A stretch of 57,522 nucleotides of DNA. Origin: 40CM-2-70-7 sp035505915 (GTDB lineage Bacteria; Gemmatimonadota; Gemmatimonadetes; Gemmatimonadales; GWC2-71-9). Both the position numbers and the translations under genes were made by a program. A model generated the notes under the pieces. It did not search any database. It had not been told where the DNA came from and saw only the letters and a program-made list of their open reading frames with translations. Shown here piece by piece: positions 49,631 through 57,522 of this stretch. Position 1 is the stretch's first letter. Each line of letters opens with the position of its first letter. The stretch spans positions 1-57,522 of the forward strand of contig DATJQI010000076.1 in NCBI GenBank assembly GCA_035505915.1. The letters run 5' to 3'.

Positions 49631-50338
49631 GTGTTTCGCCACGCCGCGTCACTCCTCGGACTCGCCCTCCTCACGGCGGCCGGCTCCGTCGCGGCCCAGG
49701 ACGCGCCGTATCGCGTGGGGTGGCCGGACGCAGCGGTGATCGCCGGCGGCGGCGTGCTCGCGCTCCTTCCCATTCCGCTCCACCTCCCGTCCGGCACCGC
49801 GCCGTGCGCGCCCTGTGATCCCGCGGGGCTGTGGAGCGTCGACCGGATCGCGGTGCATCTGCCGGACCGCACGGCGGACCGCGCGAGCACGCTCCTGCTG
49901 TTGGGGGTGGGCGGCGCCGCGGGGCTCGGCACCATCTGGGGCGAGCCGCGTGACCGGGCCGTCGCCGACGCGGTGGTCTTCACGGATGCGGTCGTGTGGG
50001 CCGCCACGGCGAACCAGTGGCTCAAGGTGGCGGTCCATCGGAGCCGGCCCATCCTCTACACCTCGGAGGCCCCGGCGGCGGCGAACATCCGGGACAACCG
50101 CGAGTCCTTCCCGTCGGGGCACGCTGAGCTGGCCTTCGCCGCCGCGACGGCGTACGCCGTGATCGCGCGGCGCCGTCACTTGCCCCACGCCACCCGGAAC
50201 GCGATTCTCCTCTATACCGGCGCCGCGATCGTCAGCGCGCTGCGGGTGACCGCCGGCAAACACTTTCCGACCGACGTCCTGGGCGGCGCCCTGCTGGGGT
50301 CCGCCGTGAGCTGGACGGTCGCCACGGTGCATCCATGA
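49631..50338 (+). CDS. Classical PAP2-family phosphatase with signal peptide
   Basis: 235 aa from GTG 49631; longer in-frame starts lie upstream of the presumed promoter. Signal peptide (HAASLLGLALLTAAGSVAAQ). The three phosphatase motifs are complete: KVAVHRSRP, SFPSGH and RVTAGKHFPTDVLGG. It should remove phosphate from lipid phosphates on the periplasmic side. It is divergent from the sphingolipid operon, so a role in lipid head-group turnover is plausible but unproven. Its stop overlaps the transporter start (ATGA). Confidence 0.82.
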   Translation: MFRHAASLLGLALLTAAGSVAAQDAPYRVGWPDAAVIAGGGVLALLPIPLHLPSGTAPCAPCDPAGLWSVDRIAVHLPDRTADRASTLLLLGVGGAAGLGTIWGEPRDRAVADAVVFTDAVVWAATANQWLKVAVHRSRPILYTSEAPAAANIRDNRESFPSGHAELAFAAATAYAVIARRRHLPHATRNAILLYTGAAIVSALRVTAGKHFPTDVLGGALLGSAVSWTVATVHP

Positions 50339-51735
50339 GCGAGTCGACCACCCCCACGGCCCTCCCGCGGGTGATGCGCCTGTCGGACGTGGTGCTCTTC
50401 AACATCACCGCGATCGTCGGGCTCCGCTGGCTGTACACCGCGGCCCGCATCGGGCCGTTCAGCCTGGTGCTCTGGGCCCTGGCGATGGTCATCTTCTTCC
50501 TGCCGTCGGCCTTGGCGGTGCGGGAGCTGACCGACATCGACCCCTCCGAGGGCGGGATCTACCGCTGGGTGCGTCACGCCTTCGGGCCGACCCACGGGTT
50601 CGTGGCCGGGTGGGGGTACTGGGTGAACAATCTGGTGTATTACCCCTCGCTCCTGTTCACCAGCGCGGCCATCGCCGCCTACCTCGGGGGACACCGGTTC
50701 ATCTATCTCGCGGACAGCGCCTGGTTCGTCGCCGTCTTCGCGCTCGCCAATCTCTGGATCGCGCTGGGGCTCAATCTCGTCGGCCTGAACGTCGGCAAAT
50801 GGGTGCAGAACCTGGGGGCCTACGGCACCTGGCTGCCGGCGGCGATCTTCGTCGCCCTCGCCGGGTGGTCGTGGGCCGCGCGCGGCAGCGCTACGTCCCT
50901 GTCGCTCGCGTCGTTCCGGCCGGGGCACTTGGACCTTTCCCTCCTGAGCCTTTTCGCCACCATGACCTTCGCCTTCGCGGGGCTCGAGCTCGCGCCCACG
51001 ATGGCGGACGAAATCCAGGACCCCGCGCGGACCCTCCGGCGGGGCGTGACGCTGTCCGGCGTGGCCATCGTCGCGACCTACGTCCTGGGGACGCTCGCGA
51101 TTCTCGTGTCCCTGCCGCCCGGTACCGTGAACATCACCAACGGGCTGCCGCAGGCGGCGCTCGCGGTCGGGGAGCGGCTGGGCGGGGGCTGGCTGCTCTT
51201 CGCGGCGCCGGTGCTCGCGGCGCTCATCACCCTCGGCAATCTGGGCGGGGCGGGGGCGTGGATCGCGGGCAGCGCCCGCATTCCGTTCGTCGCCGGCGTG
51301 GATCGCGTGCTGCCCGCGGCCTTCGGCAAGATCCACCCGCGCTGGCGCACGCCGTACGTCGCGCTGCTGACCCAGGGCGTCGTCGCGACCCTGTTCATCC
51401 TGATGGGGATCGTGGGCGCCAGCGTGCGGGACGCCTACCTGGCGCTGGTCGACACCACCATCATCCTGTTCTTCATCCCGTACGTGTATCTCTTCGCCGC
51501 GTACCTCAAGCTGCACCGCACCCGGACCCCCCTCACCGTCCTGGCCGGGTGGACCGGCATCGCGGCGACCGTGCTTTCCATCGGGCTCGCCCTGGTGCCG
51601 GGCCCGGACGTCGGCCGGCCCCTCTTCTTCGAGCTCAAAGTGGTGGGCGGCGTGATCGGGTTCATGTGGATCGGGTGGGGGTTGGCCCGACGCTCTGTGA
51701 GGGCGCCCACAGCCCGCGGGGCGACGGGGAGCTAG
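50335..51735 (+). CDS. APC-superfamily amino acid permease
   Basis: 466 aa, ATG overlapping the previous stop. Twelve hydrophobic helices. The first, broken helix (LFNITAIVGLRWLYTAARIGP) carries the unwound substrate motif, shifted from the usual GxG. EGGIYRWVRHAFGPTHGFVAGWGYWVNN and FAGLELAPTMADEIQDPARTLRRG are diagnostic APC segments. It probably imports or exchanges an amino acid or a related amine. The coupling to a PAP2 phosphatase gene is not functionally explained. Confidence 0.85.
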   Translation: MSESTTPTALPRVMRLSDVVLFNITAIVGLRWLYTAARIGPFSLVLWALAMVIFFLPSALAVRELTDIDPSEGGIYRWVRHAFGPTHGFVAGWGYWVNNLVYYPSLLFTSAAIAAYLGGHRFIYLADSAWFVAVFALANLWIALGLNLVGLNVGKWVQNLGAYGTWLPAAIFVALAGWSWAARGSATSLSLASFRPGHLDLSLLSLFATMTFAFAGLELAPTMADEIQDPARTLRRGVTLSGVAIVATYVLGTLAILVSLPPGTVNITNGLPQAALAVGERLGGGWLLFAAPVLAALITLGNLGGAGAWIAGSARIPFVAGVDRVLPAAFGKIHPRWRTPYVALLTQGVVATLFILMGIVGASVRDAYLALVDTTIILFFIPYVYLFAAYLKLHRTRTPLTVLAGWTGIAATVLSIGLALVPGPDVGRPLFFELKVVGGVIGFMWIGWGLARRSVRAPTARGATGS

Positions 51736-51760
51736 GCTCTGGATCTCGAGGAGGCGTTCC

Positions 51761-54028
51761 GTGATGCATCGTCGTTTCTCTTGCGTGGTCGCTCTCGCCC
51801 TGGGGGTGCCGGCGCTCGCGAACGCGCAGTCGCGACTCTCTCCTAAGTGGGAGATCCCCGGCTTCGACTTCCGCGTGGACGGCGCGTTCCGAAAGTGGGC
51901 CGCTCGGGTGGCGGCCCGGCGCAGCGCGCTCCTGGGCGGACGACGCTTCGCCGAGCTGAACGCGCCCGTCGCGGCCGGGGCGCCGATGGCATCGGAGGCG
52001 GCCGTCTCCGGCACCGTGCAGATTCCGGCGGTCCTGTTCCAGTTCGCGGGCGGTAACCTCCCCCAGCCGGGACGGGACACCGGTTCCTACACCACGGTGC
52101 TCTTCGGCGCGACACCCCCCGGCGGCAATCCCTACACGGAGCGCACGTTTTACGAGCAGCTGTCGAACGGGCTGCTGAGCCTGCAGGGCAACGCGCTCGG
52201 CTTCGTGACGTTGGATTCAGGGGAGAATTACTACGCGGGGACCCCGGGCAGCTGCTCCGGCAGCCCGTTCGGCGGGTCCCAGTGCAACGGTCTGTTCAGC
52301 GGGACGGCCCAGATCCACATGCAACTCGGGTTGAAGGAGGCGCTTCAAAAGCTCGAAGCAACGATGCACCCCGACTGGTCGCGGTACGCCTTCGACAGCA
52401 CGACCGGGTTCATCAACCTCGTCATCTTCATCCAACCCGCGATCGACGGCGCCTGCGGTCCGTCGAACGCTCCGGCGAACCACCTGTGGTCGCACCGATG
52501 GAATCTGGTGACGCTGCCGGGCGGGTTCTATCAGACCCAGACTCCCTGGCCCGGCCACTCCGGCCAGTTCCTCAAGATCTCGGACTACACCCTGCAGAGC
52601 GGGGTGGGTGGCGTCGATCCGTCCAGCTCGCCCTGTGACGGCAGCGCCATCATGGCGATCGGCACCGCGACGCACGAGACCGGACACGCCTTCGGGCTCC
52701 CTGACCTCTACGACGTGTCGCAGGAGTCCGAGGGGGCCGGGGAATGGAGTTTGATGGGAAGCGGGAACTACACCATGCCCTACAGCCCCAGCCGGATGGA
52801 CGCCTGGTCCCTGAACCAGCTTGGCTGGGTGACCGTCGTGCCCCTGGCGGGGAGCGGCACCTACTCCTTCGGGCCGGCCCCCACCTCGGACACCGCATTC
52901 CTGATACGTCCGCGGGGCGCCAATCCGCGCGGAGAGTACTTCCTGCTCGAGAACCGCCAGGCGGCGCTCGCCGACACGGCCTTGATCCGGGTTCACTGCG
53001 CGGTCAGCGGGAATCCGCCGGGCTGCGGCGGCGGCATGCTCATCTGGCACATCGATTCGGAAGTCGTGGCGCAATGCAACTTCCCGGTCAACTGCGTCAA
53101 TGTGGGCGGCCCGGGGACGATTCACGGGGTCGAGGTGGTCCAGGCCGACGGCCTGGGCAACCTCGACGCGACGCCGGGGACCGCCGGCTCCAACCGGGGG
53201 GACGCGGGCGATCCGTGGCCGGGGGTGACGGGAAACCACGATTTCGGTCCGCCGCGCGCGGTGATGAACTCCGACGGGTCCTTCGTCGGCTTCAGCGTGG
53301 ATTCGATCACGCAGCTGTCGCCGGGAGGTCCGATGTCCTTCCAGCTGCGGCTCGGCAGCATCACGACCGTGACCTCGAACGACACGGGCGCCGTCATCCG
53401 GCTCGACGGCGTGGCCCACCACCGCATCCAGGTCATTCTCGACAGCGGCTCCACCCACACCATCGCGGTGGCCGACACGCAGGTACGGGCCGACTCGATG
53501 GTCCGGTACGTATTCCAGTCCTGGTCGGACGGGGGCGCGGACACGCACAGCATCACCATCAGCGGCGTCACCGATTCCATTTCGGCGTCGTTGGGGCTCG
53601 CGTACCGCGTGAAGGTCGCGTCGGATACGGGGGGAACCGTGACCTCGAACCGGGACAGCGCCCTGGCCGGTGACTACCTCACGGGCGGCTCCGTCACGTT
53701 CACGGCGCACCCCCACGCGGGCTCCTTCTTCCTCGGCTGGACCGGGGATACGGTGACGCTCGATACGACGCTGCTCGTGAGCTTGACCCACCCCTATCGC
53801 CTGAACGCCGGATTCTCGGGCCCGCTGCCGCTCTCGGCCGTCCTTCAGCAGGTCGTGCAGGGTTCGAGCACGCTCACCGCGGCCCAGCGCACCTATCTCG
53901 ACCAGAACGGGAACAAGAACAGCGTGTTCGGGGACATCGGAGACTTCCTCGCGTGGGTGCGGACGACGCATCCGGTCCCGCCCGGAGCCGCGCCGGTACG
54001 GGCGGTGCGGAAAGGAGCAGCCCAATGA
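51761..54028 (+). CDS. Secreted M6-family metalloprotease with InlB-type repeat domain
   Basis: 755 aa; GTG 51761 or ATG 51764, both after GGAGG at 51750-51754. Signal peptide (VVALALGVPALANAQ). The zinc site HETGHAFGLPDLYD starts at residue 305, and the Met-turn candidate is WSLMGSGNY. Downstream, LLIW-type strands give MLIWHIDSEV, characteristic of M6 immune-inhibitor-A-like proteases. Two C-terminal beta repeats of the divergent InlB B type (FQSWSDGGADTHS and FLGWTGDTV) come before a short helical end. An extracellular protease is likely. Its stop overlaps the lipoprotein gene. Confidence 0.8.
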   Translation: MMHRRFSCVVALALGVPALANAQSRLSPKWEIPGFDFRVDGAFRKWAARVAARRSALLGGRRFAELNAPVAAGAPMASEAAVSGTVQIPAVLFQFAGGNLPQPGRDTGSYTTVLFGATPPGGNPYTERTFYEQLSNGLLSLQGNALGFVTLDSGENYYAGTPGSCSGSPFGGSQCNGLFSGTAQIHMQLGLKEALQKLEATMHPDWSRYAFDSTTGFINLVIFIQPAIDGACGPSNAPANHLWSHRWNLVTLPGGFYQTQTPWPGHSGQFLKISDYTLQSGVGGVDPSSSPCDGSAIMAIGTATHETGHAFGLPDLYDVSQESEGAGEWSLMGSGNYTMPYSPSRMDAWSLNQLGWVTVVPLAGSGTYSFGPAPTSDTAFLIRPRGANPRGEYFLLENRQAALADTALIRVHCAVSGNPPGCGGGMLIWHIDSEVVAQCNFPVNCVNVGGPGTIHGVEVVQADGLGNLDATPGTAGSNRGDAGDPWPGVTGNHDFGPPRAVMNSDGSFVGFSVDSITQLSPGGPMSFQLRLGSITTVTSNDTGAVIRLDGVAHHRIQVILDSGSTHTIAVADTQVRADSMVRYVFQSWSDGGADTHSITISGVTDSISASLGLAYRVKVASDTGGTVTSNRDSALAGDYLTGGSVTFTAHPHAGSFFLGWTGDTVTLDTTLLVSLTHPYRLNAGFSGPLPLSAVLQQVVQGSSTLTAAQRTYLDQNGNKNSVFGDIGDFLAWVRTTHPVPPGAAPVRAVRKGAAQ

Positions 54029-54423
54029 GCCGCCTCTCGCGCAGTCTGCTCCTGGCCGCGGGCGTGATCGTCGCCGGGTGCTCGGCGGACAAGGCCATGG
54101 GCCCGCAGCCCGGCACCCTCCTGGTGAAGCTCCAGAACCCGAACAGCGGCGGCGACGGGGCCATGCTGCTCACGCTGTCGGGGCCCACGCTCGTCACCAA
54201 CGTGGCGACCGTGGCCGGCGACACGCTCTGGACCACGGATTTCAGCGGCACCGTGAGCCACATCGTCCTGACCGGGAACATCACGAGCGGCGTGGTGCTG
54301 ACCTTCAACGTGCCCGACGTGAACGTGTCCGCCCAGTACCTCGTGACGGTCAATCAGGCGGCCAGCTCGAGCGACTATTCGCTGCGGGCCCTCACGAGCT
54401 ACGTGGCGTTCGTCTCGCGGTAG
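54025..54423 (+). CDS. Small lipoprotein coupled to the M6 protease
   Basis: 132 aa, ATG overlapping the protease stop, with AAAGGAGC upstream. Lipobox VIVAGC gives a lipid anchor at Cys19. A single beta-rich domain (TLLVKLQNPNSGGDGAMLLTLSG, SHIVLTGNITSGVVLTFNVPD, YSLRALTSYVAFVSR) resembles other small outer-membrane lipoproteins of unknown function. The coupling to the protease gene suggests a chaperone, inhibitor or anchor for that enzyme. It converges with the next gene after three bases. Confidence 0.65.
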   Translation: MSRLSRSLLLAAGVIVAGCSADKAMGPQPGTLLVKLQNPNSGGDGAMLLTLSGPTLVTNVATVAGDTLWTTDFSGTVSHIVLTGNITSGVVLTFNVPDVNVSAQYLVTVNQAASSSDYSLRALTSYVAFVSR

Positions 54424-54426
54424 GAG

Positions 54427-54843
54427 TCAGCGGGCGCGGAGGAACACCGCGCCCGGGAGGCCGAGGGGCGGGCCCGTCGGCGCGAGGGCGAGCGTGTCGC
54501 CGTGGAGAGCGCCGACCAGGAGGATGGAGCTCCGGGGCGTGGCGATCGCGAGGTGGACGGAGTCCCGGGCGTCGATGGAGCCGGTGACGGGACCGAAGGC
54601 CTTCGGGTCCGCGCCGACGTCTCCCGCGAACCATCGCGTGATCCGCCCGCCGAAGGCCGAGCGCGATGCGGAATCGATGGTGAGCGCGATCTGGATGCCC
54701 GTGCCGGACGGGGGCCGGTAGGTCCAGCGACCCAGCAGCGCCGCGGCGGGACCGGAATGCCCGGCGGGAACGGGCACGGAGTCGGGGTGCCGGTGGCAGG
54801 CGAGCGCCAGCGCGAGGACCGCTCCCGCCGCCGCTCGCTTCAA
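54427..54843 (-). CDS. Small lipoprotein, unknown function
   Basis: 138 aa from TTG 54843, which overlaps the stop of the ModE-like gene (TTGA). A short signal (RAAAGAVLALALAC) ends in a lipobox Cys. The remaining domain has GRWTYRPPSGTGIQIALTI, GRITRWFAGDVG, DARDSVHLAIA and LALAPTGPPLGL, a small beta-sandwich or lipocalin-like pattern without catalytic residues that I can recognise. It is the second gene of a two-gene unit with a transcription regulator. Confidence 0.6.
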   Translation of the reverse strand: MKRAAAGAVLALALACHRHPDSVPVPAGHSGPAAALLGRWTYRPPSGTGIQIALTIDSASRSAFGGRITRWFAGDVGADPKAFGPVTGSIDARDSVHLAIATPRSSILLVGALHGDTLALAPTGPPLGLPGAVFLRAR

Positions 54844-55190
54844 GCGGTCGGCGGGCGAACCCGGGTGAACTCGCGGTCGGTATGCTCGGTGACCCGGCGG
54901 TCCAGATCGTGGAAGAGCGAGACCAGACCGCGGGCGTCGTCGGTCAGGGTCGTGGCGCCGCCGCCGGGGCCGCCGGCGCGTGAGCGGACCACCGGGCGGC
55001 CCAGCACGCGTTCCATCTCGCGCACCCGTGCCCACGCGGTGCGGTAGCTCATCGCCGCGGCTTCGGCGCCCTCCTTGATCGATCCGGCGCGTTCGATCGC
55101 TTCGAGCAGACGCGCCTCCGGCGCGCCCAGAAGGTATCCGCCGGGGCGGGCCAGCCAGACGCGGGCGTGGACGGCGAGATCGCTGATCAT
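54840..55190 (-). CDS. ModE-like winged helix-turn-helix regulator
   Basis: 116 aa, ATG after GGAGGG. The N-terminal domain of ModE is clear: LLEAIERAGSIKEGAEAAAMSYRTAWARVREMERVLGRPVV, then a wing RAGGPGGGATTLTDDARGLV. The C-terminal molybdate-binding (TOBE/Mop) domains of full ModE are missing, so it is a DNA-binding-only member that may respond to another signal or none. XdhC, a molybdenum-enzyme maturation factor, is encoded 15 kb away, but no link is shown. Confidence 0.83.
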   Translation of the reverse strand: MISDLAVHARVWLARPGGYLLGAPEARLLEAIERAGSIKEGAEAAAMSYRTAWARVREMERVLGRPVVRSRAGGPGGGATTLTDDARGLVSLFHDLDRRVTEHTDREFTRVRPPTA

Positions 55191-55307
55191 GAGCCCTCCG
55201 GAAAACCGCTCCTCAAATGTGCGGGTCGCGTCCGGACCCCGCTATGCGCTCCCGGGGCTGTCGGGAACCCGCCACTTTCACGATTCTTCATCCCGGTGAC
55301 CGACCTG

Positions 55308-57116
55308 ATGATGGCCGAGCGTACGCGCCGGAGCGGGTCCCTGATCGCTTTGTGCGCGCTGGCCGTCCTGGCCCTCCTGGCGGGCTGCTCGGTCAAGCCC
55401 ACCACCGGGTTGCTCCGACCCGCGGCCCATGTGCTGGTCACACCCGATTCGCTCGTCTTCGGCGCGCTCAACTCCTCACGGCAGCTGCGGGCGACGGTGG
55501 TCGACGAGTTCGGCCAGCCCCTGATCGGCGCGCCGGTGGCCTGGACGTCGGTGAATCGCTCGGTGGCGCTGGTGGGCGAGTTCGGGCTCGTCACCGCGGT
55601 CAACAACGGGTCCAGCCGGATCGTCGCCACGAGCGGGGCGGCGGTCGACACCATCACGGTGACGGTGGCGCAGCTCGCGGCCACGTTGACCAAGCTGTCG
55701 GGGGACGGTCAGCGTTGGGCCACCGGAGCGACCTTGCCGCAGACGCTCCAGGTCCGGGCCGTGGATTCGGGGGGTACGCCGGTGGCGGGCGCGACCGTGG
55801 CGTTCAGCGTGCTGAGCGGCGGCGGCGCGCTCGTGGGACACGCGCCGCCGACCACCCTCAACGGGATCACGGCGGTGGCGTGGACCCTCGGCGCCACCGT
55901 TGGCACCCAGGAGGTCTCCGCCGCGCTGCCGCCCACGCCGCCGGTGACGTTCACGGCCACGGCGGTGGTCGCTGGGGGGCCCGCGTCGGCCGCCGTGTTC
56001 ACGGGTGATGCGCAAACCGGCCTCCAAGGCTATGCCGTCAACTTCCCGCCGGCCGTGATCGTCCGGGACGGCGGCGGCCTGCCGGTCGCGGGCGACACGG
56101 TCGCGTTCGCGGTCGCGAGCGGTACCGGTTCGTCCACCGGCGATACGGTGACGACGAACGCGCAGGGCGTGGCGGCGGTGGGGTCGTGGGTGGTGGGGAG
56201 CGGGGCGAACACCTTGACGGCCGCCGTCTCGGGCCCGGGGATCGCGGGAAGCCCGGTGACGTTCCACGCGACCGGCGCGGCACCGGCGTACACCATCGAC
56301 GTCAGTTACATCACGCCGGTGACCCCGGCGCAGCACGAGGCGGTGGACAGCGCGGTCGCCCTGTGGGAGCGGATCGTGTATGGGGCGGTGTCGCCGATCC
56401 CGCTGAACAACCCCGCGAACCAGTGCTTCCCGGGCGAGCCGGCCGTCAACCGGACGGTGAATTCGGTCCTGGTGTTCATCAACATCGAGCCGATCGACGG
56501 CCCCGGCGGTATTCTGGGGCAGGCGGGTCCCTGTCTCATTCGCGCGAACGGATATCTCCCGGTGACGGGGCTCATCCAGCTCGATGTGGCGGATCTCGAC
56601 ACCCTGGCGAGCCAGGGATTGCTGAATGCGGTGATCGCGCACGAGATGGGGCACGTGCTGGGGTTCGGGACCGTGTGGGGTTCGAGCGAGCTGAATCTCA
56701 TCGTGGGGCCGGTGGAGCTGGGCGGCACGGATCCCCATTTCGTCGGGGCCCAGGCGATCGCGGCCTTCGACGGGATGGGGGGCTTGAGCTACACCGGCGG
56801 AACGCCGGTTCCGGTGGAGAACACGGGAGGGCCCGGCACGGCGGACGGGCATTGGCGGGAGAGCGTGTTCCACACGGAGCTGATGACCGGGTATCTCAAC
56901 CCCTTCGTGCCGAATCCGCTCAGCGTGCTGACGATCGCGTCGATGGGGGATGAGGGGTACACCGTGAACTACGCGGCGGCGCAGCCCTACACGCAGGTCT
57001 TTTCGATTCGCGCGGGGGGCGGTGCGCCGCCGGTGCATCTCGTGAACGACATTCTCCGCAATCCTATCTACGTCTTGAGTCCCGCGGGGCAGGTCATGGG
57101 GGTTATCAGGCGGTAG
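55308..57116 (+). CDS. Leishmanolysin-like (M8) metalloprotease lipoprotein with Ig-like repeats
   Basis: 602 aa; GTG 55296, ATG 55308 and ATG 55311 are all possible starts. Lipobox LLAGC near residue 26. Three bacterial Ig-like domains follow (about residues 38-120, 125-225 and 230-325, each with a GxPVAG(A/D)TVAF-type turn). The protease domain carries the zinc helix HEMGHVLGFG from residue 445, a third ligand His in DGHWRESVFH and the Met-turn ELMTGY. The protease is anchored to the outer surface or periplasm. Domain order and the Met-turn are those of bacterial leishmanolysin homologues. Confidence 0.82.
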   Translation: MMAERTRRSGSLIALCALAVLALLAGCSVKPTTGLLRPAAHVLVTPDSLVFGALNSSRQLRATVVDEFGQPLIGAPVAWTSVNRSVALVGEFGLVTAVNNGSSRIVATSGAAVDTITVTVAQLAATLTKLSGDGQRWATGATLPQTLQVRAVDSGGTPVAGATVAFSVLSGGGALVGHAPPTTLNGITAVAWTLGATVGTQEVSAALPPTPPVTFTATAVVAGGPASAAVFTGDAQTGLQGYAVNFPPAVIVRDGGGLPVAGDTVAFAVASGTGSSTGDTVTTNAQGVAAVGSWVVGSGANTLTAAVSGPGIAGSPVTFHATGAAPAYTIDVSYITPVTPAQHEAVDSAVALWERIVYGAVSPIPLNNPANQCFPGEPAVNRTVNSVLVFINIEPIDGPGGILGQAGPCLIRANGYLPVTGLIQLDVADLDTLASQGLLNAVIAHEMGHVLGFGTVWGSSELNLIVGPVELGGTDPHFVGAQAIAAFDGMGGLSYTGGTPVPVENTGGPGTADGHWRESVFHTELMTGYLNPFVPNPLSVLTIASMGDEGYTVNYAAAQPYTQVFSIRAGGGAPPVHLVNDILRNPIYVLSPAGQVMGVIRR

Positions 57117-57149
57117 GTGTCAGGACATAGAGGCGAATTACTAGACGCA

Positions 57150-57229
57150 CAGACGCACAGATGGGATTTGGGGAGGGGGAAACAGGAAGTACCTACGTCC
57201 CACGCCCCTGCTTCCCATCTGTGCGTCTG
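57150..57229. repeat. Long-range 16-bp perfect inverted repeat in intergenic DNA
   Basis: CAGACGCACAGATGGG at 57150-57165 is repeated in inverted form as CCCATCTGTGCGTCTG at 57214-57229, with 48 bases between. The left arm also contains a direct duplication of GACGCACA. The interval (57117-57259) has no coding character. It may be a REP-like mobile palindrome or a 3'-end hairpin of the protease transcript. Confidence 0.6.
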
Positions 57230-57259
57230 CCCTTCTGCCGGCTACTTTCCTAGCAGTGC

Positions 57260-57332
57260 GGGGCGGTAGCTCAGCTGGGAGAGCACCTGGTTTGCAACCA
57301 GGGGGTCAGGGGTTCGAATCCCCTCCGCTCCA
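57260..57332 (+). tRNA. tRNA-Ala(UGC)
   Basis: A complete 73-base cloverleaf without encoded CCA. The acceptor stem GGGGCGG/CCGCTCC includes the G3-U70 pair that identifies alanine tRNA. The D-arm region is TAGCTCAGCTGGGAGAGCA. The anticodon stem CCTGG/CCAGG holds TTTGCAA with anticodon TGC. The T arm is GGGGTTCGAATCCCC, and the discriminator base is A. Confidence 0.97.
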
Positions 57333-57346
57333 TCCGTCGAAGCGTC

Positions 57347-57381
57347 GGCCCTGTCGCGACTTCCGCGATGGGGCCGTTTTT
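57347..57381 (+). terminator. Intrinsic terminator after tRNA-Ala
   Basis: GGCCCTGTCGCG and CGCGATGGGGCC pair over 12 positions (two G-U wobbles) around ACTTC, followed by GTTTTT. It is a classical rho-independent terminator starting 15 bases after the tRNA. Confidence 0.85.
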
Positions 57382-57406
57382 GTCCCCGGTCAGGTCCTCC
57401 GGCCAG

Positions 57407-57522
57407 TCAGTTTTTCCGCTTGAACAGGAGATCCTGATAGTCGAAGCTGAAATCCGCGAGCGGACTGACGGCCGCCATTCTGAAGGAGTCCACGCTCCCG
57501 TCCGGATTCAGCGTGAACGTGA
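57407..57522 (-). CDS. 3' end of a serine-hydrolase-like gene (DUF3471-type C-terminus)
   Basis: An open minus-strand frame enters at the window edge and ends at TGA (57409-57407), giving the last 38 residues. The pattern TFTLNPDGSVDSFRM, then PLADFSFDYQDLLFKRK, resembles the beta-sandwich C-terminus (DUF3471) found after class C beta-lactamase-like serine hydrolases. The catalytic part lies outside the window, so the assignment is tentative. The gene converges on the tRNA-Ala terminator. Confidence 0.4.
   Translation of the reverse strand, partial: TFTLNPDGSVDSFRMAAVSPLADFSFDYQDLLFKRKN

Noticed and set aside
57150..57229. CRISPR-like repeat
   Set aside because: Only one inverted pair and one short direct duplication are present. 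There is no repeat-spacer series and no cas gene.
1..57522. Mobile elements, prophage or integrated plasmid
   Set aside because: No transposase, integrase, phage structural gene or flanking direct repeat was found. tRNA-Ala shows no adjacent attachment-site duplication.

Overview
The window is about 70% G+C, very densely coded, and reads like chromosomal DNA of a member of the Gemmatimonadota. That placement is inference. It rests on a complete alternative complex III (ACIII) operon, many small secreted or lipid-anchored proteins, frequent GTG/TTG starts, gene junctions that overlap by one to four bases, and a recurring TAnnTTG-type -10 element that resembles promoters of the related Bacteroidota. 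I see no insertion sequence, integrase, phage gene or CRISPR array.

Layout. 1-5200: a surface-structure cluster (end of a possible pilus chaperone, two secreted pilin-like subunits, a 1019-aa barrel plus SdrD-like protein, a lipoprotein, and a third pilin-like paralogue facing the others). 5420-10487: a membrane hybrid histidine kinase, phosphoglucose isomerase and a secreted nucleotide pyrophosphatase-type phosphodiesterase. 10484-16126: a propeller/phosphoesterase protein, a GH38 alpha-mannosidase and an esterase. 16123-29694: two peptide-type ABC permeases facing a ten-gene collinear run: substrate-binding protein, sugar kinase, heparinase-like lyase with CBM9, SpoU methyltransferase, class III aminotransferase, two amidohydrolases, a DapA-like lyase, a DHODH-like flavoprotein and an enolase-superfamily enzyme. 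No named pathway fits this set. 29786-30247: a DUF3788-like gene behind an 18-bp palindrome.

30352-37541 is actABCDEF, encoding ACIII, the quinol:acceptor oxidoreductase that replaces cytochrome bc1. It is followed by two lipid-anchored cupredoxins, an AhpD-like protein and XdhC. 39709-43552 (minus strand) holds an ECF sigma factor/anti-sigma pair, a rhodanese/metallo-beta-lactamase fusion and an outer-membrane barrel. 43689-45302 pairs a third cupredoxin, preceded by a perfect TGTGA-N6-TCACA palindrome, with a protein carrying the copper-ligand pattern of PHM/DBH monooxygenases.

45307-49512 (minus strand) is the most striking locus. It contains serine palmitoyltransferase, a GNAT protein resembling bacterial ceramide synthase, an SDR resembling ceramide reductase and an Aur1-like PAP2 protein, joined by three 4-base stop/start overlaps. 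I read it as a one-operon route to a phospho-sphingolipid. 49631-57116 carries a classical PAP2 phosphatase, an APC transporter, an M6 protease with a lipoprotein partner, a ModE-like regulator with a lipoprotein, and a leishmanolysin-like lipoprotein. The window ends with tRNA-Ala(UGC), an intrinsic terminator and the 3' end of a serine-hydrolase-like gene. No gene-free stretch exceeds 300 bases.
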